Under the pieces are notes generated by a model. That model saw only the letters and a list, made by a program, of their open reading frames with translations. It was not told the DNA's origin and did not search any database. Both the position numbers and the translations under genes were made by a program. Source: Stentor coeruleus (taxonomy: Eukaryota > Ciliophora > Heterotrichea > Heterotrichida > Stentoridae). From it: 64,000 nucleotides of DNA. Positions 30,638 to 41,131 of the stretch are shown here, piece by piece. The stretch is taken from positions 1 through 64,000 of the forward strand of contig MPUH01000104.1 in assembly GCA_001970955.1 (NCBI GenBank), in the 5' to 3' direction. How positions within the stretch are numbered: the first letter of the stretch is position 1; each line of letters opens with the position of its first letter.

Positions 30638-31768
30638 ATGGAAGTTGACGAGCAAGCTGTAGTAGTTCTTGATATTGGTACACATAAAAGTAAATGCGGT
30701 TTTGCTGGAGATGATGCTCCAAGAAGTGTATTCCAAACAGTAGTCGGAAAACCTCGTGTCTCGGGTATTATGATCGGCATGGATATGAGAGATGCATATG
30801 TAGGCCAAGAAGCTCTAGGCATGAGAGGTCTTTTAAACATGAGTAAACCAATGGAAGATCGCCAAACATCAAGTTGGGAAGACATATCAAAAGTATGGCA
30901 TCATGCATTTTATAATGAACTTAAAGTCGCTCCAGAAGAACATACAGTACTTTTATCTGAACCTCCACTAAACCCACCTCAAAAGAAAGAAAAAATAATG
31001 GAACTTATGTTTGAAGAATTTACAGTCAAAAGTTATTATTCAGTTATTGGAGCAACTCTTGGACTTTTTGCCGCTGGTAGAACTATAGGTATAGTTGTTG
31101 ATAGTGGAGAAGGTGGAACACATACTGTTCCAGTATATGAAGGATATAGTTGTATACATGCTATAAACAAACTTAAATTTGCAGGAGGGGAAATGACTAA
31201 TTATTTAAGAGATCTTTTAGATGAAAGAGGATATTCATTTACAACACCTAAAGAAATTGATATAGTCAGAGATATAAAAGAAAAACTTTGTATCGTTGGA
31301 GAAGAAATGTCTCATGAAATCAAAGCTGAAGAATCACATTATAGCAGTAGTGATGTTTATTATGAACTTCCTGATAATAATACAATACTTATTAAAGGGG
31401 AGAGATATAAAGCGGCTGAAGGGCTTTTCAATCCTGGCCTTTATGGGATTCGTGATGATGGAATTCATCATAAAGTTTATCAGAGTATTATGAAATGTGA
31501 TCAAGATATAAGAAAAGAACTTTATGACCATATTTTATTAGTTGGTGGGACTACACTTGTTAATGGGCTTAAAGAAAGACTTAGAAAAGATGTTCAGTCA
31601 CTTGCTCCTTTAGGTACGAAACCTGTTGTTATTGACCCACCAGAACGAGAATTTTCAGTATGGGTTGGAGGAAGTATTTTAGCTTCACTTAGTAGTTTTC
31701 AAAAAATGTGCATAAGTAAACAAGCATATGAAGAACAAGGAGCAAGGATTATTCATATTAAATGCTAA
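30638..31768 (+). CDS. Divergent actin / actin-related protein
   Basis: 376 residues, the length of conventional actin, ending KC where actin ends KCF. Actin landmarks are readable: VVLDIGTHKSKCGFAGDDAPRSVF (phosphate loop 1), YVGQEA, LLSEPPLNPPQKKEKIMELMFEEF, VVDSGEGGTHTVPVYEGY (phosphate loop 2, with Glu in place of the usual Asp after DSG), LLVGGTTLVNGLKERL and VWVGGSILASLSSFQKM. Similarity is much lower than between ordinary actins. It does not show the inserts of ARP2, ARP3 or the nuclear ARPs, so I call it a ciliate divergent actin. Nucleotide binding looks possible; polymerisation cannot be judged. Confidence 0.88.
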   Translation: MEVDEQAVVVLDIGTHKSKCGFAGDDAPRSVFQTVVGKPRVSGIMIGMDMRDAYVGQEALGMRGLLNMSKPMEDRQTSSWEDISKVWHHAFYNELKVAPEEHTVLLSEPPLNPPQKKEKIMELMFEEFTVKSYYSVIGATLGLFAAGRTIGIVVDSGEGGTHTVPVYEGYSCIHAINKLKFAGGEMTNYLRDLLDERGYSFTTPKEIDIVRDIKEKLCIVGEEMSHEIKAEESHYSSSDVYYELPDNNTILIKGERYKAAEGLFNPGLYGIRDDGIHHKVYQSIMKCDQDIRKELYDHILLVGGTTLVNGLKERLRKDVQSLAPLGTKPVVIDPPEREFSVWVGGSILASLSSFQKMCISKQAYEEQGARIIHIKC

Positions 31769-31850
31769 GTTCGATTTATGATTAAAATTTTTTAGAAAAT
31801 ATATAAAAATTATGTATTGAATGATATGGATTTTATTATAAAGTTTGAAA

Positions 31851-32102
31851 ATGGCCTTGAAAAATTTGACTATGAGTATTTCGTCAACACAGAGCATTTT
31901 GAGTATTGGATTTGACAGCTCACCTATTGGAGGACAAGTATCAGATTATGATAAATCGCCTATATCTAAACCTTATCCTTGTAATGATTCACTTGTTACT
32001 TTATTTAGCTTGAATGTTATAAGATGTAAAGATGAATCTGAAGAAAAGGGGTATACACATAATCCTATGAATAATGATAAGTGTAAATGTCAAGTGTTTT
32101 AG
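31851..32102 (+). CDS. Small protein with a CaaX-like end, 83 residues
   Basis: I start at the ATG 31851 (MALKNLTMSISS). Ser/Thr-rich, no recognised domain. It ends NDKCKCQVF: CQVF fits a CaaX prenylation box with Phe last, and another Cys stands two residues upstream, as in many doubly lipidated small proteins. Downstream of the actin-like gene by 82 bases on the same strand. Length and the CaaX-like end are the only support that it is real. Confidence 0.5.
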   Translation: MALKNLTMSISSTQSILSIGFDSSPIGGQVSDYDKSPISKPYPCNDSLVTLFSLNVIRCKDESEEKGYTHNPMNNDKCKCQVF

Positions 32103-32272
32103 ATGATAAACTTTGGTTTATTTACACAGTTATAATTTATAATTTATTGCATTTGATTTTGGGTTATAGAATTGAAAATTCAATGTGGGTATTTATATTT
32201 ACAGTATTTTTTATTAGAAAATTTAATAGTGAGAATATTAGTTCTATTCATACTTATAAATAAAGATTAAAT

Positions 32273-32551
32273 ATGAAGAATTTTTTGTTTTGCTGTTTTA
32301 AACAAGAAGAAAAAACTGAAGAGATTGAACAAAAGTCAACAAATATGGAATCGGAACTGTCTATTGTAGATAAATTAAACATAGTCAAAGAACTTATAAG
32401 AAAATCTGTGGAAGAGTCTAAAACTAATAGGACAGTCAAAAGAAAGCGCCCAGAGATTATTATTGCTGTTGATCATATCCCTGTGTATGAAGATGTCCAT
32501 GGGCAACTTAAAATGAAAAACGAATCAAGAAAAGTAATTTATACTGATTAA
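32273..32551 (+). CDS. Small hypothetical protein, 92 residues
   Basis: Starts MKNFLFCCFKQEE: hydrophobic residues with two adjacent Cys, a possible acylation site. A helical Glu/Lys-rich stretch (residues about 27-50) and a beta-like end (PEIIIAVDHIPVYEDV) follow. Not recognised. The frame is clean and codon use fits neighbouring genes. Confidence 0.5.
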   Translation: MKNFLFCCFKQEEKTEEIEQKSTNMESELSIVDKLNIVKELIRKSVEESKTNRTVKRKRPEIIIAVDHIPVYEDVHGQLKMKNESRKVIYTD

Positions 32552-33405
32552 TAAGCATCTACTCTGCACATCATGGCAACTTATTAAACTAAATATTATT
32601 ATTCGAATTCTCAATACCATATTTTAATCATTAACTTCACCTTAGAAATCATTTGTTTTTGAATTTCATCAAAAAATAATCGTAAATTATACTATGGATA
32701 TTTATACAAATTGTCTTGTATTACTTTGATATAAGAGGATATAATTGAAACTATTTGTGTATGTTTTTTATAAAATGTGAATTTTTTAAGCAAAAGTTTA
32801 TGATTTTAGATTTGAGTTTTGGAATTGTTAAATACTGAATAAACGGATTGAGATTGTTATTATATTTGTTATTTATTAATAATTATATCAGAAAATCATT
32901 TAGTATTAGGGTAATATCTTAGTTACTCTAAGTTTATAATATACATATTTTCCCACCTCTAAAATTATTTATGCTATTTTCATTAGCGATGAGAAAATGA
33001 CAAATTAATTCAAGATCATTTACGCAAGATAAAATTCAAATATAATACAAATCTTATTATAATATATCCAGCCTAATAATTTCTTATAATAATTTCATTC
33101 TTTTTTTTCTCATTAGTTCAAATAGAAAAAAAAATCCATTACATTCTTATAAAAAACCTACCCTAAACAATAAAAAATAAAAAATCTTAAAAGCTTATTC
33201 CTTACCCAATGCCATCCTCACACATATTTTTTTTCACATAAACGCTATTTTTTCTATATCCCAAAATAAATCGTTTCAATATCCATAAAATTCTTTCTAA
33301 AATCATCCTTACCTCGCAGTTTAAAAATGTATTCTAAACAATCATCTCCCATCCATACCTAAAAATTATAAAAATTCATTTAAATCCTTATAAAAAAAAA
33401 ACAAC
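32552..33405. other. Intergenic upstream of the second CDPK
   Basis: No frame or RNA gene seen. 32552-32900 is mixed; from about 33050 to 33405 the plus strand is G-poor with A and C runs, as before other plus-strand genes. Confidence 0.5.
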
Positions 33406-34854
33406 ATGGGATGCGGTACAATAAAAAGGAACGTCGTTGTAGCAAAAAATCGCAACTCAGTGATTCTTTTCCCAGGACAATTTGTCAAAAGTATAGAAGA
33501 GAGTATTTATAGTTTATATGATTTTAAAGAAGAACTAGGTGTTGGTTCATATGGTCGTGTTATTCATGCTTCACATAAAAAAACCCGTGAAAAAAGAGCA
33601 ATCAAAATTATAAACAAATTAGCTATCCAAAACGAGGAAACTAGAAAAAAAATTATGACAGAAGTTGAAATTCAACGAAAACTAGACCACCCGAACATAG
33701 TTAGAGTATATGAGTTTCATGAAGATGAATTCAATTTGTATTTGGTTATGGAACTTTGTAATGGAGGAGAATTATTGGATTCAATTGCAAGAATTGGATG
33801 TTTAAGTGAACCACAGACTGCTGTTTGTATGAAACAAATTCTATCATCACTTTGTTATTTGCATAGTATGGAAATAGTTCATAGGGACTTGAAACTTGAA
33901 AATATGCTTATAGAAAAACCTGGGGCTATTAATATTAAACTTGCTGATTTCGGGATTGCTACTGAATTAAAACAAGGTAAGAAACTTTCACTTATGATTG
34001 GGACTATTAATTATATCGCTCCTGAGGTTATAAAGAAAAAGTATGATAATAAATGTGATTTATGGAGTTGTGGGGTAATTATGTATATATTACTATCAGG
34101 AACTCTTCCTTTTAATGGTGGAAGCAAGAAAAGGACATTGAGTCTTATAACAAAAGGGGAATATAGTCTTAATGGGACTAATTGGGATATGATTTCTAAT
34201 GAAGCTAAAACTCTTATCACAAAATTATTAGACCCAAATCCTAAAACAAGAATATCAGCAAAAGAAGCTTTTAATACTCCTTGGGTTTCAGGATCTAAAG
34301 TCCCTAATATTCGTGGAAGTCTTTTAGAAACAACAGCGAATAATCTTAAAGATTTTAGAGAAACAAACAAACTACAAAGAGCTGTGATAAGATTTATATC
34401 AAGTCAACTTTTAAGTCAAGGTGAAAGAAATGAACTAACATTTATTTTTAAAAGCTTAGACAAGAATGGTGAAGGGAAAATAACAGAGCAAGAGTTGATG
34501 CAATACTGTAAAAAAATTTTTGGTGAAAGCTTTAGTGATGAAGAAATCCATAGTATTTTGGTAAGAGTTGATACTGATAAAAGTGGATTTATTGACTATA
34601 GTGAATTTTTAGCAGCGGCTATGGATAAGAAAAAACTTTTATCTGAAGAAAAACTTGAAGCTGCGTTTAAAGCATTTGATCATGATAATAATGGTAAAAT
34701 AACAGCCCAAGAACTAAAATATTTACTTGAATCCGATATAAAATACGATATTACTGCTTTCTCGAAACTGATTGAGCAGGTAGATCAAAATGGGGATGGG
34801 GTTATTGATTTTAAAGAATTTAAGGATATGATGATTTCTTTAATGCCTGAATAA
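33406..34854 (+). CDS. Calcium-dependent protein kinase (CDPK)
   Basis: 482 residues in one exon. The MGC start allows myristoylation at Gly2 and palmitoylation at Cys3. The kinase domain is about 38-300: LGVGSYGRV loop, AIKII lysine, HRDLKLENMLI (Leu where Pro is usual), LADFGIA (DFG), GTINYIAPEVI and DLWSCGVIMYILLSG. A junction segment follows, then four EF-hand loops: DKNGEGKITEQE, DTDKSGFIDYSE, DHDNNGKITAQE and DQNGDGVIDFKE. All keep acidic residues at positions 1 and 12, so four Ca2+ sites are likely. Same architecture as the CDPK at 20967-22424. Confidence 0.96.
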   Translation: MGCGTIKRNVVVAKNRNSVILFPGQFVKSIEESIYSLYDFKEELGVGSYGRVIHASHKKTREKRAIKIINKLAIQNEETRKKIMTEVEIQRKLDHPNIVRVYEFHEDEFNLYLVMELCNGGELLDSIARIGCLSEPQTAVCMKQILSSLCYLHSMEIVHRDLKLENMLIEKPGAINIKLADFGIATELKQGKKLSLMIGTINYIAPEVIKKKYDNKCDLWSCGVIMYILLSGTLPFNGGSKKRTLSLITKGEYSLNGTNWDMISNEAKTLITKLLDPNPKTRISAKEAFNTPWVSGSKVPNIRGSLLETTANNLKDFRETNKLQRAVIRFISSQLLSQGERNELTFIFKSLDKNGEGKITEQELMQYCKKIFGESFSDEEIHSILVRVDTDKSGFIDYSEFLAAAMDKKKLLSEEKLEAAFKAFDHDNNGKITAQELKYLLESDIKYDITAFSKLIEQVDQNGDGVIDFKEFKDMMISLMPE

Positions 34855-35279
34855 TATTTGTGGCTTATTTAGGATAGTATTATTAACTTCATAGTAAAAT
34901 ATCACTTTGATAATGTTCTATTATTGAAATTCATCATTAATGGAATTCTGAATAATAGTAAAAACTAAAATATATATGTAGATTTTTAAGATATTAGGAG
35001 CGCTTGATGCATTTGATATTATATTTCTGCAATGATCAGCACTGCCTTAAGATTCATAAATTATCTAACAATCCAAGATTTCATAAATATTTTTTTTCTC
35101 TGTTGCGATATTTTTAATAATATAAGCGTGGAATTTATCGTATAAACGTGCATTTTCCCATATATAAATTCATGCTAAATCTTAAATTTTATACTTAAAT
35201 GTACTTTTGATTGAGAATATTTACCTTTTAATCATTTTTATTAACAACTATTTGAGGATAACTAACTTTAAATTTAATA
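34855..35279. other. Intergenic between converging genes
   Basis: Downstream flanks of CDPK (plus) and of the DUF2804 gene (minus). No frame or hairpin recognised. Confidence 0.5.
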
Positions 35280-36425
35280 TTACCACCTACAGTAATAAAC
35301 TTCTAGCATTCCTCTAATCTTAAAGTTAAACGATCCGTCAAGTGTTGTAACTTTTCCTTCAAACTCTCCAAAATGTTGGTGAAGCAAAGATTGAAAAACC
35401 CAAAGATTTATGTTTTTATAAAAGATTTTTTCAACCTTAAATGTCCCTTCAATAGATCCAAACTTTTCATTAGGTTCAGAGTTAACAGTATAAAATTCCC
35501 AGATATTTTCATCTTTAACACTTTTATTAGCATTGACTACTCCAAGTTTGATAAGTTTATTATCAACAATAATACAATCATCAGTTGCTTCTGTAGCATT
35601 TTTAGCTTTTAAAAGCTCCCCAAGATTTAAGGCAATATTTTTATCTTCATATTTTCCCATACCTGAAGCCCAGATCCATCCTCCTTGATAAGGCCAAATA
35701 CTTCTTACCCAATCCAACATCCCAAGTTCTTGATTTAATTCATATTTTCTATTTTCAACTATAATAATACCATGTACTTTATAGTTGTAAATTTTTTGAG
35801 AATAAAAAAATTGTGTCATTTCTTCGTTAAATGGTCCTAAATATACCATGCTTTCTTGTTCAGAGTTTTTTTCAAATACTAAATCAATGTCAATTTTATC
35901 ATTTCTAGCAATGATTGTTTTATAATTCTTATTGTAATTAGTAAAACTTACAAAAAATGATGAAGAATTATAAAAAGTTTTGCCAACTTCTGCTGAATCA
36001 GATAACTCGCCTTGATCCCAGAGTGGTATAAGCTTTTCATAGGTTATAGGTTCTTGATTTTTCTCATATATAGTTATGAAAGCATTTTGGAAATATCCTA
36101 GATCAGCTAAAGCAACACAAATTGTTATACTTTCAGTATAAACAGCATAAAAATCCCATTTTTTAAGCCTCAATCTTCCTGTAGTTGTTGATGTTATTAT
36201 ATTAGGATTCCAATTTAGAGTAGGAAAAAGTTGATAACCTGAGTATTGAAGCTTTCCTGTTTCTGTGAGGATATTTCCAATTTGATTCTCTAGATTTTTT
36301 TGAATGCTGTATAGTATTTACATGCTTTTAGAAAACCTTTCTGTATTTGGGGACCCGATAATACACTTTTCAATAATAAATGCGAGGATTATTGTTGCTA
36401 TTGCTAGTTTTATCCAAGCCTTCAT
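35280..36425 (-). CDS. DUF2804 family protein with N-terminal membrane anchor
   Basis: Exon 1 (36425-36322) and exon 2 (36306-35280) are joined across GTAAATACTATACAG, one of the few introns here not ending in TAG; 376 residues. Exon 1 adds one hydrophobic segment (WIKLAIATIILAFIIEK, residues 3-19), a membrane anchor or uncleaved signal. The rest follows DUF2804: ILTETGKLQYSGYQ, RLRLKKWDFYAVYTESITI, ALADLGYFQNAFI, then beta-rich repeats with GWIWASGMGKYEDKNIALNLGE and a CRW end. DUF2804 proteins are found in bacteria and protists; no biochemical role is established to my knowledge. Without the intron the frame would start at an internal Met and lose the conserved first block. Confidence 0.85.
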
Positions 36426-37005
36426 TTTTTATTATAAATCAATTGTTTTATTTGAGTTAAGTGATATTATGTGGTATTTCAGAATTTGATAAAAATTTAA
36501 ATGTATTTTGTACTAAAAATATATTATTAGGATAACAATAATTTAAATAAATATTATAACTGTTCTCTATAAATCTTATAAAATCAAGTGAATCTATATT
36601 TCAGTATCATATATCTAAATTTGGTAAAAATTTTTATCTAATTTTAAACATAATAATAATCCTATAAAACTATTATTAATCGTATCCTATCATCCACAAG
36701 CAATCACTGCTAATAAAATTCTATTTATCGATTTCAAAAGCCAACAACTATCTTAAAAAAATCTTACTCTACACAAAATCAATTTCATAAAAAAAGCCCT
36801 TATTAATCAAACCATCCATAAAATCATTAAAAATATTCAACTATTCCTAACTTTACTCTCTCTTCTCAACCCTAAACCAAAAAATTCCAACCTAATACAA
36901 AACCTATCTAAAATCTCCCAAAAATCTCCAATAAAAAAAATCTTTAAATTAAATCACAATTAAATCACCCACTCACTCTCTCTACAACAAAAAAAAATCT
37001 AAAAT
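36426..37005. other. Divergent intergenic region
   Basis: From about 36620 to 37005 the plus strand is almost free of G (upstream flank of the ADIP-like gene). The left part is the upstream flank of the minus-strand DUF2804 gene. No frame. Confidence 0.5.
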
Positions 37006-38460
37006 ATGATAAAGTATTTAAATATGAATTCCCGGAAAGACCCTCTCGAAAATTACTTAGATACAAATCATCGACTAGACTTCACTCAATTTGGATCAAC
37101 TCCCGAAGAGCCACAAGTTGAAATCCCAAGCCAAGCCTTAAACAATTCAATAAAGCACATAGTAAACACTTTAGTCTCCTATGGTTTCCCGCCATTAGGC
37201 AACTTATTCTCAACAGATCATTCAGAAATCAATAAAACCATCAACTCAGTCTACTCATTACTTCAACAAAGACAAAAAGACATCAACTTCCGCAGTGAAG
37301 TTAATGAAAGAATAAGGACAATAGACACAGAACGTAACAAACTTCAACAAGCATTAGAAAGGTCTCAAAACCAAAAAGCCTTACTAGAAACCGAACTTGG
37401 TAAGGCTCAGAACACTTTAAAAACCACAATTTCCAAAAATAAAGCCGAAAAAGATAAACTCCTTTCAGAAAGAGATGAACTTAAAAGAGAAAATATAAAA
37501 CTTTCACATAAAGAAACTCAATGTTTACATGAAATGAAGAAAAAAGATGCAGCTTATAGTAAATTGCAAGAACAACTTAGGAAAACCCTTGGAGAAAAAG
37601 ACCTTCCTATTAGAAATACTGTCGAATTAACAACCCCTTTACATACTTCTGGACCTTCACTTTTTGGTAAAAGTGGTGATTTTGAGTTTTCTTATATGAT
37701 TAGTAGAGGGTTTGAAGAAAATCAAAATACTCTTTTACTTGAAAATAAAGAACTAAGGACTGCTTTGGAGTTGTTACAAAATGAACTTCATGAAATGATG
37801 TTACAAAGAAAAGAAGCTTTTCAGAAAAGATATGCTGATGAGCTTGGGGAAAATGCTCAAAATTTTGCTGAGTTTGAGATAAACCCTTTGAGATCAGATT
37901 TATTGAATATGCCTTTTCAGAAAGTTTCAGAAGATGTTGTGAAAACTTTTCAAGAAAATATGAGGGTGTATCAGAAATTTATGGATAAAGTTGATGAGGT
38001 TGGTTTAGAAGTTGATGGACAAGGTGAAGAAGAGTTGGAAAAAATCAAATGTATTGCAGATTTAAAAGAACTCTTGAGTAATTTTTATATAGTAAACTAT
38101 AGAGTTATGTTGAAAAATCAAGAAAATCTTATGCAAAACTCGGTGCTTGGCAGTAGGGCTAAAGCTCCAGATCATGTTGGGATTTATGCATCTAGGCTTA
38201 GAGTTTTATCTGATAATGAAATAGATAAAACTAATAGACTTTTACAAGAAGAGTATAAAAAGTTAGAAGCTAAACAACTAGAAATTGAAGAACATAGACA
38301 TATTGTTACTGATGTTACAAATAGATTAGAAGAAGAAAAAAATCTAATCTTTGTATGATTTATTTAGAAACATAGAGAACATCTTCAAGATGAAAGAGCT
38401 AAATGGGAACTTGCCTTGCAAACTGCTTGCAAGCTAAATAAAGAACTGATTGATGAGTGA
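37006..38460 (+). CDS. ADIP/SSX2IP-like centrosomal coiled-coil protein
   Basis: Exon 1 (37006-38352), intron GTATGATTTATTTAG and exon 2 (38368-38460) give 479 residues. The N-terminal region (about 45-200) follows the ADIP family (afadin- and alpha-actinin-binding protein, SSX2IP, Msd1): a pre-coil segment IVNTLVSYGFPPLGNLF, NSVYSLLQQRQKDI, a long coil, then MKKKDAAYSKLQEQLRKTLGEKD, which corresponds to the MKRKEREYNKLKERL block of SSX2IP, and NTLLLENKELRTALELLQNEL. In animals and fungi this family works at centrosomes, centriolar satellites or spindle poles; here a basal-body role is inferred. The second exon ends the coil. Confidence 0.82.
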
Positions 38461-38591
38461 ATAATAAGAATATAATAATTAGACTAATCATATTTCTAAT
38501 TTAAATATTCATATCTTTACTAACTATATTAACTTAAATGCTATAACTTTTAAATCAGTCATCGCATAAGTTTTTTCCCTAAAGTTTCAAC

Positions 38592-39923
38592 TTAGTTATA
38601 AGCAGTACTTTTACTACTTTTAATAAGCCAAAACCAATCAGAAATAGTCTGATCAACACTTCTTATTTGTTCCCAATATAAATGCGTACTATTAAATACT
38701 GTCAATCGTGAATATCCCCATCCTGCATCTTGAGCCATAGAAAAAGGTAATGGTGTAGGACTAATCGGAGCATAAGACTCTTGATTACCAGGTGTTCCAG
38801 TAACAACAAAAACAGGTTCACTAGCCCCAATACAAGTATTTTGATCTTCATATTCACAAGGTACTGATACATTATGATAAACTGAAGCAAGCCTTTCATA
38901 AGCATGAACATGTGCATTAATAACAAAATCAACTTTATATTTATGCCACAATTCTTCAAATGTATTTCTAACAACTTGAGCATCTTGTAAACAATCATTA
39001 TTATTTCTTATAACAGGAGGAACCCAATCTTCTAATCCGGATGTTGACCAATTAGCACTACAATATAATGGTCTATGGCCAAATACAACAAGCCAAGGGT
39101 ATTCTGTTCTATTATAAGTAGATAAGTCATTATCTATAAATTCTTGTTGCTGTTTCTGAAGTCCAGTTTGATTCCAAAAAGGTGGTTCTGATGTATATGC
39201 AAGAAAATGTACTTTACCAAGATTAAATGAATACCAAAGATTTTTTGACTTACTTGGCATATTGAATCTATATAAATAATGTAAAGTTGCAGTATCAGCT
39301 TCATGATTACCTTGTGAAGTCATATAAGGTATTTTACTAGCATAAGGTTCTATTTGTCTCATAAACCTATCTCCATAACTTCCATCATAAGATGGGAAAT
39401 CATAAGCCATATCCCCATCATGAAGTATAGCATCATAATGATAAGTCTCTGTTTCTTGTATAAGCCTTTCTGTTGTTGCTTCAGCTTGTTGACCAATACC
39501 AAAATCTCCATAGACAAGTAATCGGATTAATGGATCATCTGTAAAATTCCTTTTAGCTCTAAAAGCAAAATGTGAGCTCCAGCCATACATTTCTGAACCA
39601 ACACGATATTTGTAATAACCACCAGGAATTAATCCTGACATTAAAGCTGTGCATACATGAATATGCCTTTGAAGGATTTTTGAAACATCCATATTTAGGA
39701 AGGTTTTCCAAGATCCCATGTTGGAGTAAGCAAATTTTGTTACCGTATCGTTTGGGGAATTAACTGGGGTGTATTGGACTACAGATCCATAGCTTGGTTG
39801 GTCTGCAGACCATGATACACGCATTCCGGTATCTTCCCAGTCTAAAGCTATATGCACTTGTTCTGGGAGATAAAGGGAATTGCAAGCTGAGAATAGTGCT
39901 AAAAGTATTAGGAAATTTCTCAT
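38592..39923 (-). CDS. Purple acid phosphatase (secreted metallophosphatase)
   Basis: 443 residues with a signal peptide (MRNFLILLALFSACNS). A fibronectin-like N-terminal domain (about 20-120) precedes the metallophosphatase domain. Metal-binding blocks are all visible: YGDFGIGQQ, HDGDMAYDF (with the metal-binding Tyr), QGNHE, VFGHRPLYCS and VINAHVHAYER. This Fe(III)-M(II) enzyme class removes phosphate from esters at acid pH, in lysosomes, phagosomes or outside the cell. YSRLTVFNSTHLYWEQI near the end is the usual C-terminal block. Length is typical. Single exon. Confidence 0.95.
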   Translation of the reverse strand: MRNFLILLALFSACNSLYLPEQVHIALDWEDTGMRVSWSADQPSYGSVVQYTPVNSPNDTVTKFAYSNMGSWKTFLNMDVSKILQRHIHVCTALMSGLIPGGYYKYRVGSEMYGWSSHFAFRAKRNFTDDPLIRLLVYGDFGIGQQAEATTERLIQETETYHYDAILHDGDMAYDFPSYDGSYGDRFMRQIEPYASKIPYMTSQGNHEADTATLHYLYRFNMPSKSKNLWYSFNLGKVHFLAYTSEPPFWNQTGLQKQQQEFIDNDLSTYNRTEYPWLVVFGHRPLYCSANWSTSGLEDWVPPVIRNNNDCLQDAQVVRNTFEELWHKYKVDFVINAHVHAYERLASVYHNVSVPCEYEDQNTCIGASEPVFVVTGTPGNQESYAPISPTPLPFSMAQDAGWGYSRLTVFNSTHLYWEQIRSVDQTISDWFWLIKSSKSTAYN

Positions 39924-40715
39924 TATTATAATAATCTTTAAAATTATGATTTGGGAAAATAGATGATGAATATTATAACTAATTCAACATATAAAATGTA
40001 CTATGATTTTTTTGACTTAGAATAAATTTACTATGAGTTTTATACAATTGGAATATAGTTTTAGTTGATTTTGCTATTGAGCAAACACTTTGAAAGTGGT
40101 TTAGAATTCATTGAAATATTTAGACTTAAGAAAAATATCTGCAAAAAGTAGTCTTACACAAGAAAAAAGATAAGTTTTTTTTATAATTTACACACCAGGA
40201 CATCCAAATTTTCCTGATAAAGTCAAGCTGTTCCCTAGCTTTGTATGATGAAGTCTTTTAAATTTTTAGAATATTACAGTTTCTACATATTTGGCCGAGG
40301 ACATGCTAATTCAGAAGAATCTATACCAAGATCATCTTATTAAATTCTTTTTTCATCTATCCCAATTGCGGATTTTTTAAATTTTGAAACTGATTTAAGA
40401 CTTATACAAGTGTTTTTTGATCAATTGGCTTTGATTACTAGTGACCCACTTAATAACAAAATACAAATAAAACCTTTGGAGCCTAGTCTTGCATTTCATC
40501 TTATTAGAAATTTTATGTTAAAAATACATAAGAGAGAAATATTGATTGAAGATATTATGATTTCTAAGTTCATTGATACCTATGAGCCCTATGAAATGAC
40601 AAAACAAGATCAGAAGCTTGTCCCGCACTTTTAGATTAGGGTCTTTTATATATATTCTTAAAGGGTTTATGATGGTGCTACACGTGGAAATTTGGAAATA
40701 TGATTTGAGTATAAT
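39924..40715. other. Intergenic with a possible gene relic
   Basis: 39924-40190 is the upstream flank of the phosphatase gene. 40195-40634 contains protein-like pieces on the plus strand (for example HPNFPDKVKLFPSF at about 40200) with stops between, ending in the open stretch listed separately. Confidence 0.4.
40410..40634 (+). pseudogene. Open fragment, probably the end of a decayed gene
   Basis: A 74-codon frame without a good start, well-balanced in composition (PLEPSLAFHLIRNFMLKI, KFIDTYEPYEMTKQDQK, ending KLVPHF). It looks like the C-terminal end of a soluble protein. Upstream the same reading is lost to several stops, and no 15-base intron repairs it. The parent family was not recognised. 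Confidence 0.35.
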
Positions 40716-41099
40716 ATGGAAATTCTTAGAAAAATAGGACTTGCCTTGGTGTTGACCTATTTTTTAATCGTTTCTACGCTAATGCTATGTAATTACAAAG
40801 CTTGGGAAGCACAGCTTTTTTCAATGAGCAAACCAATCGAATTCCTAATAAGTAAAAAATCCCTAACAGGGCATTCTCGATGTGTACTACAAACTCTTGG
40901 CACCCTAGGCATTCTCTTGACTTTCTTCGGATTTTATGGTTGTAAAAACTCCATCAAAGCTCTAACCTTTACAACGCTCTTTATAATCATGCTAACAAGT
41001 CTCTCACTCAGTACCCCAGAGCCAAAAGATTTAACAGCAGAAGTTATTAACATGCTAAAACTCTTCAGTCTTGCAGGAGGACTTCTTGAAGCATGGTGA
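40716..41099 (+). CDS. Small membrane protein, possibly DoxX-like
   Basis: 127 residues with an N-terminal membrane helix (IGLALVLTYFLIVSTLMLC), then two or three more (LQTLGTLGILLTFFGFYGC, ALTFTTLFIIMLTSLSL), and a C-terminal LFSLAGGLLEAW. The four-helix plan and size recall DoxX/SURF4-like small membrane proteins, but no firm match. The stop is 33 bases from the stop of the converging gene at 41132. Confidence 0.6.
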   Translation: MEILRKIGLALVLTYFLIVSTLMLCNYKAWEAQLFSMSKPIEFLISKKSLTGHSRCVLQTLGTLGILLTFFGFYGCKNSIKALTFTTLFIIMLTSLSLSTPEPKDLTAEVINMLKLFSLAGGLLEAW

Positions 41100-41131
41100 T
41101 TATTATCTAATTATTTCCTAAAAGCAAATTT

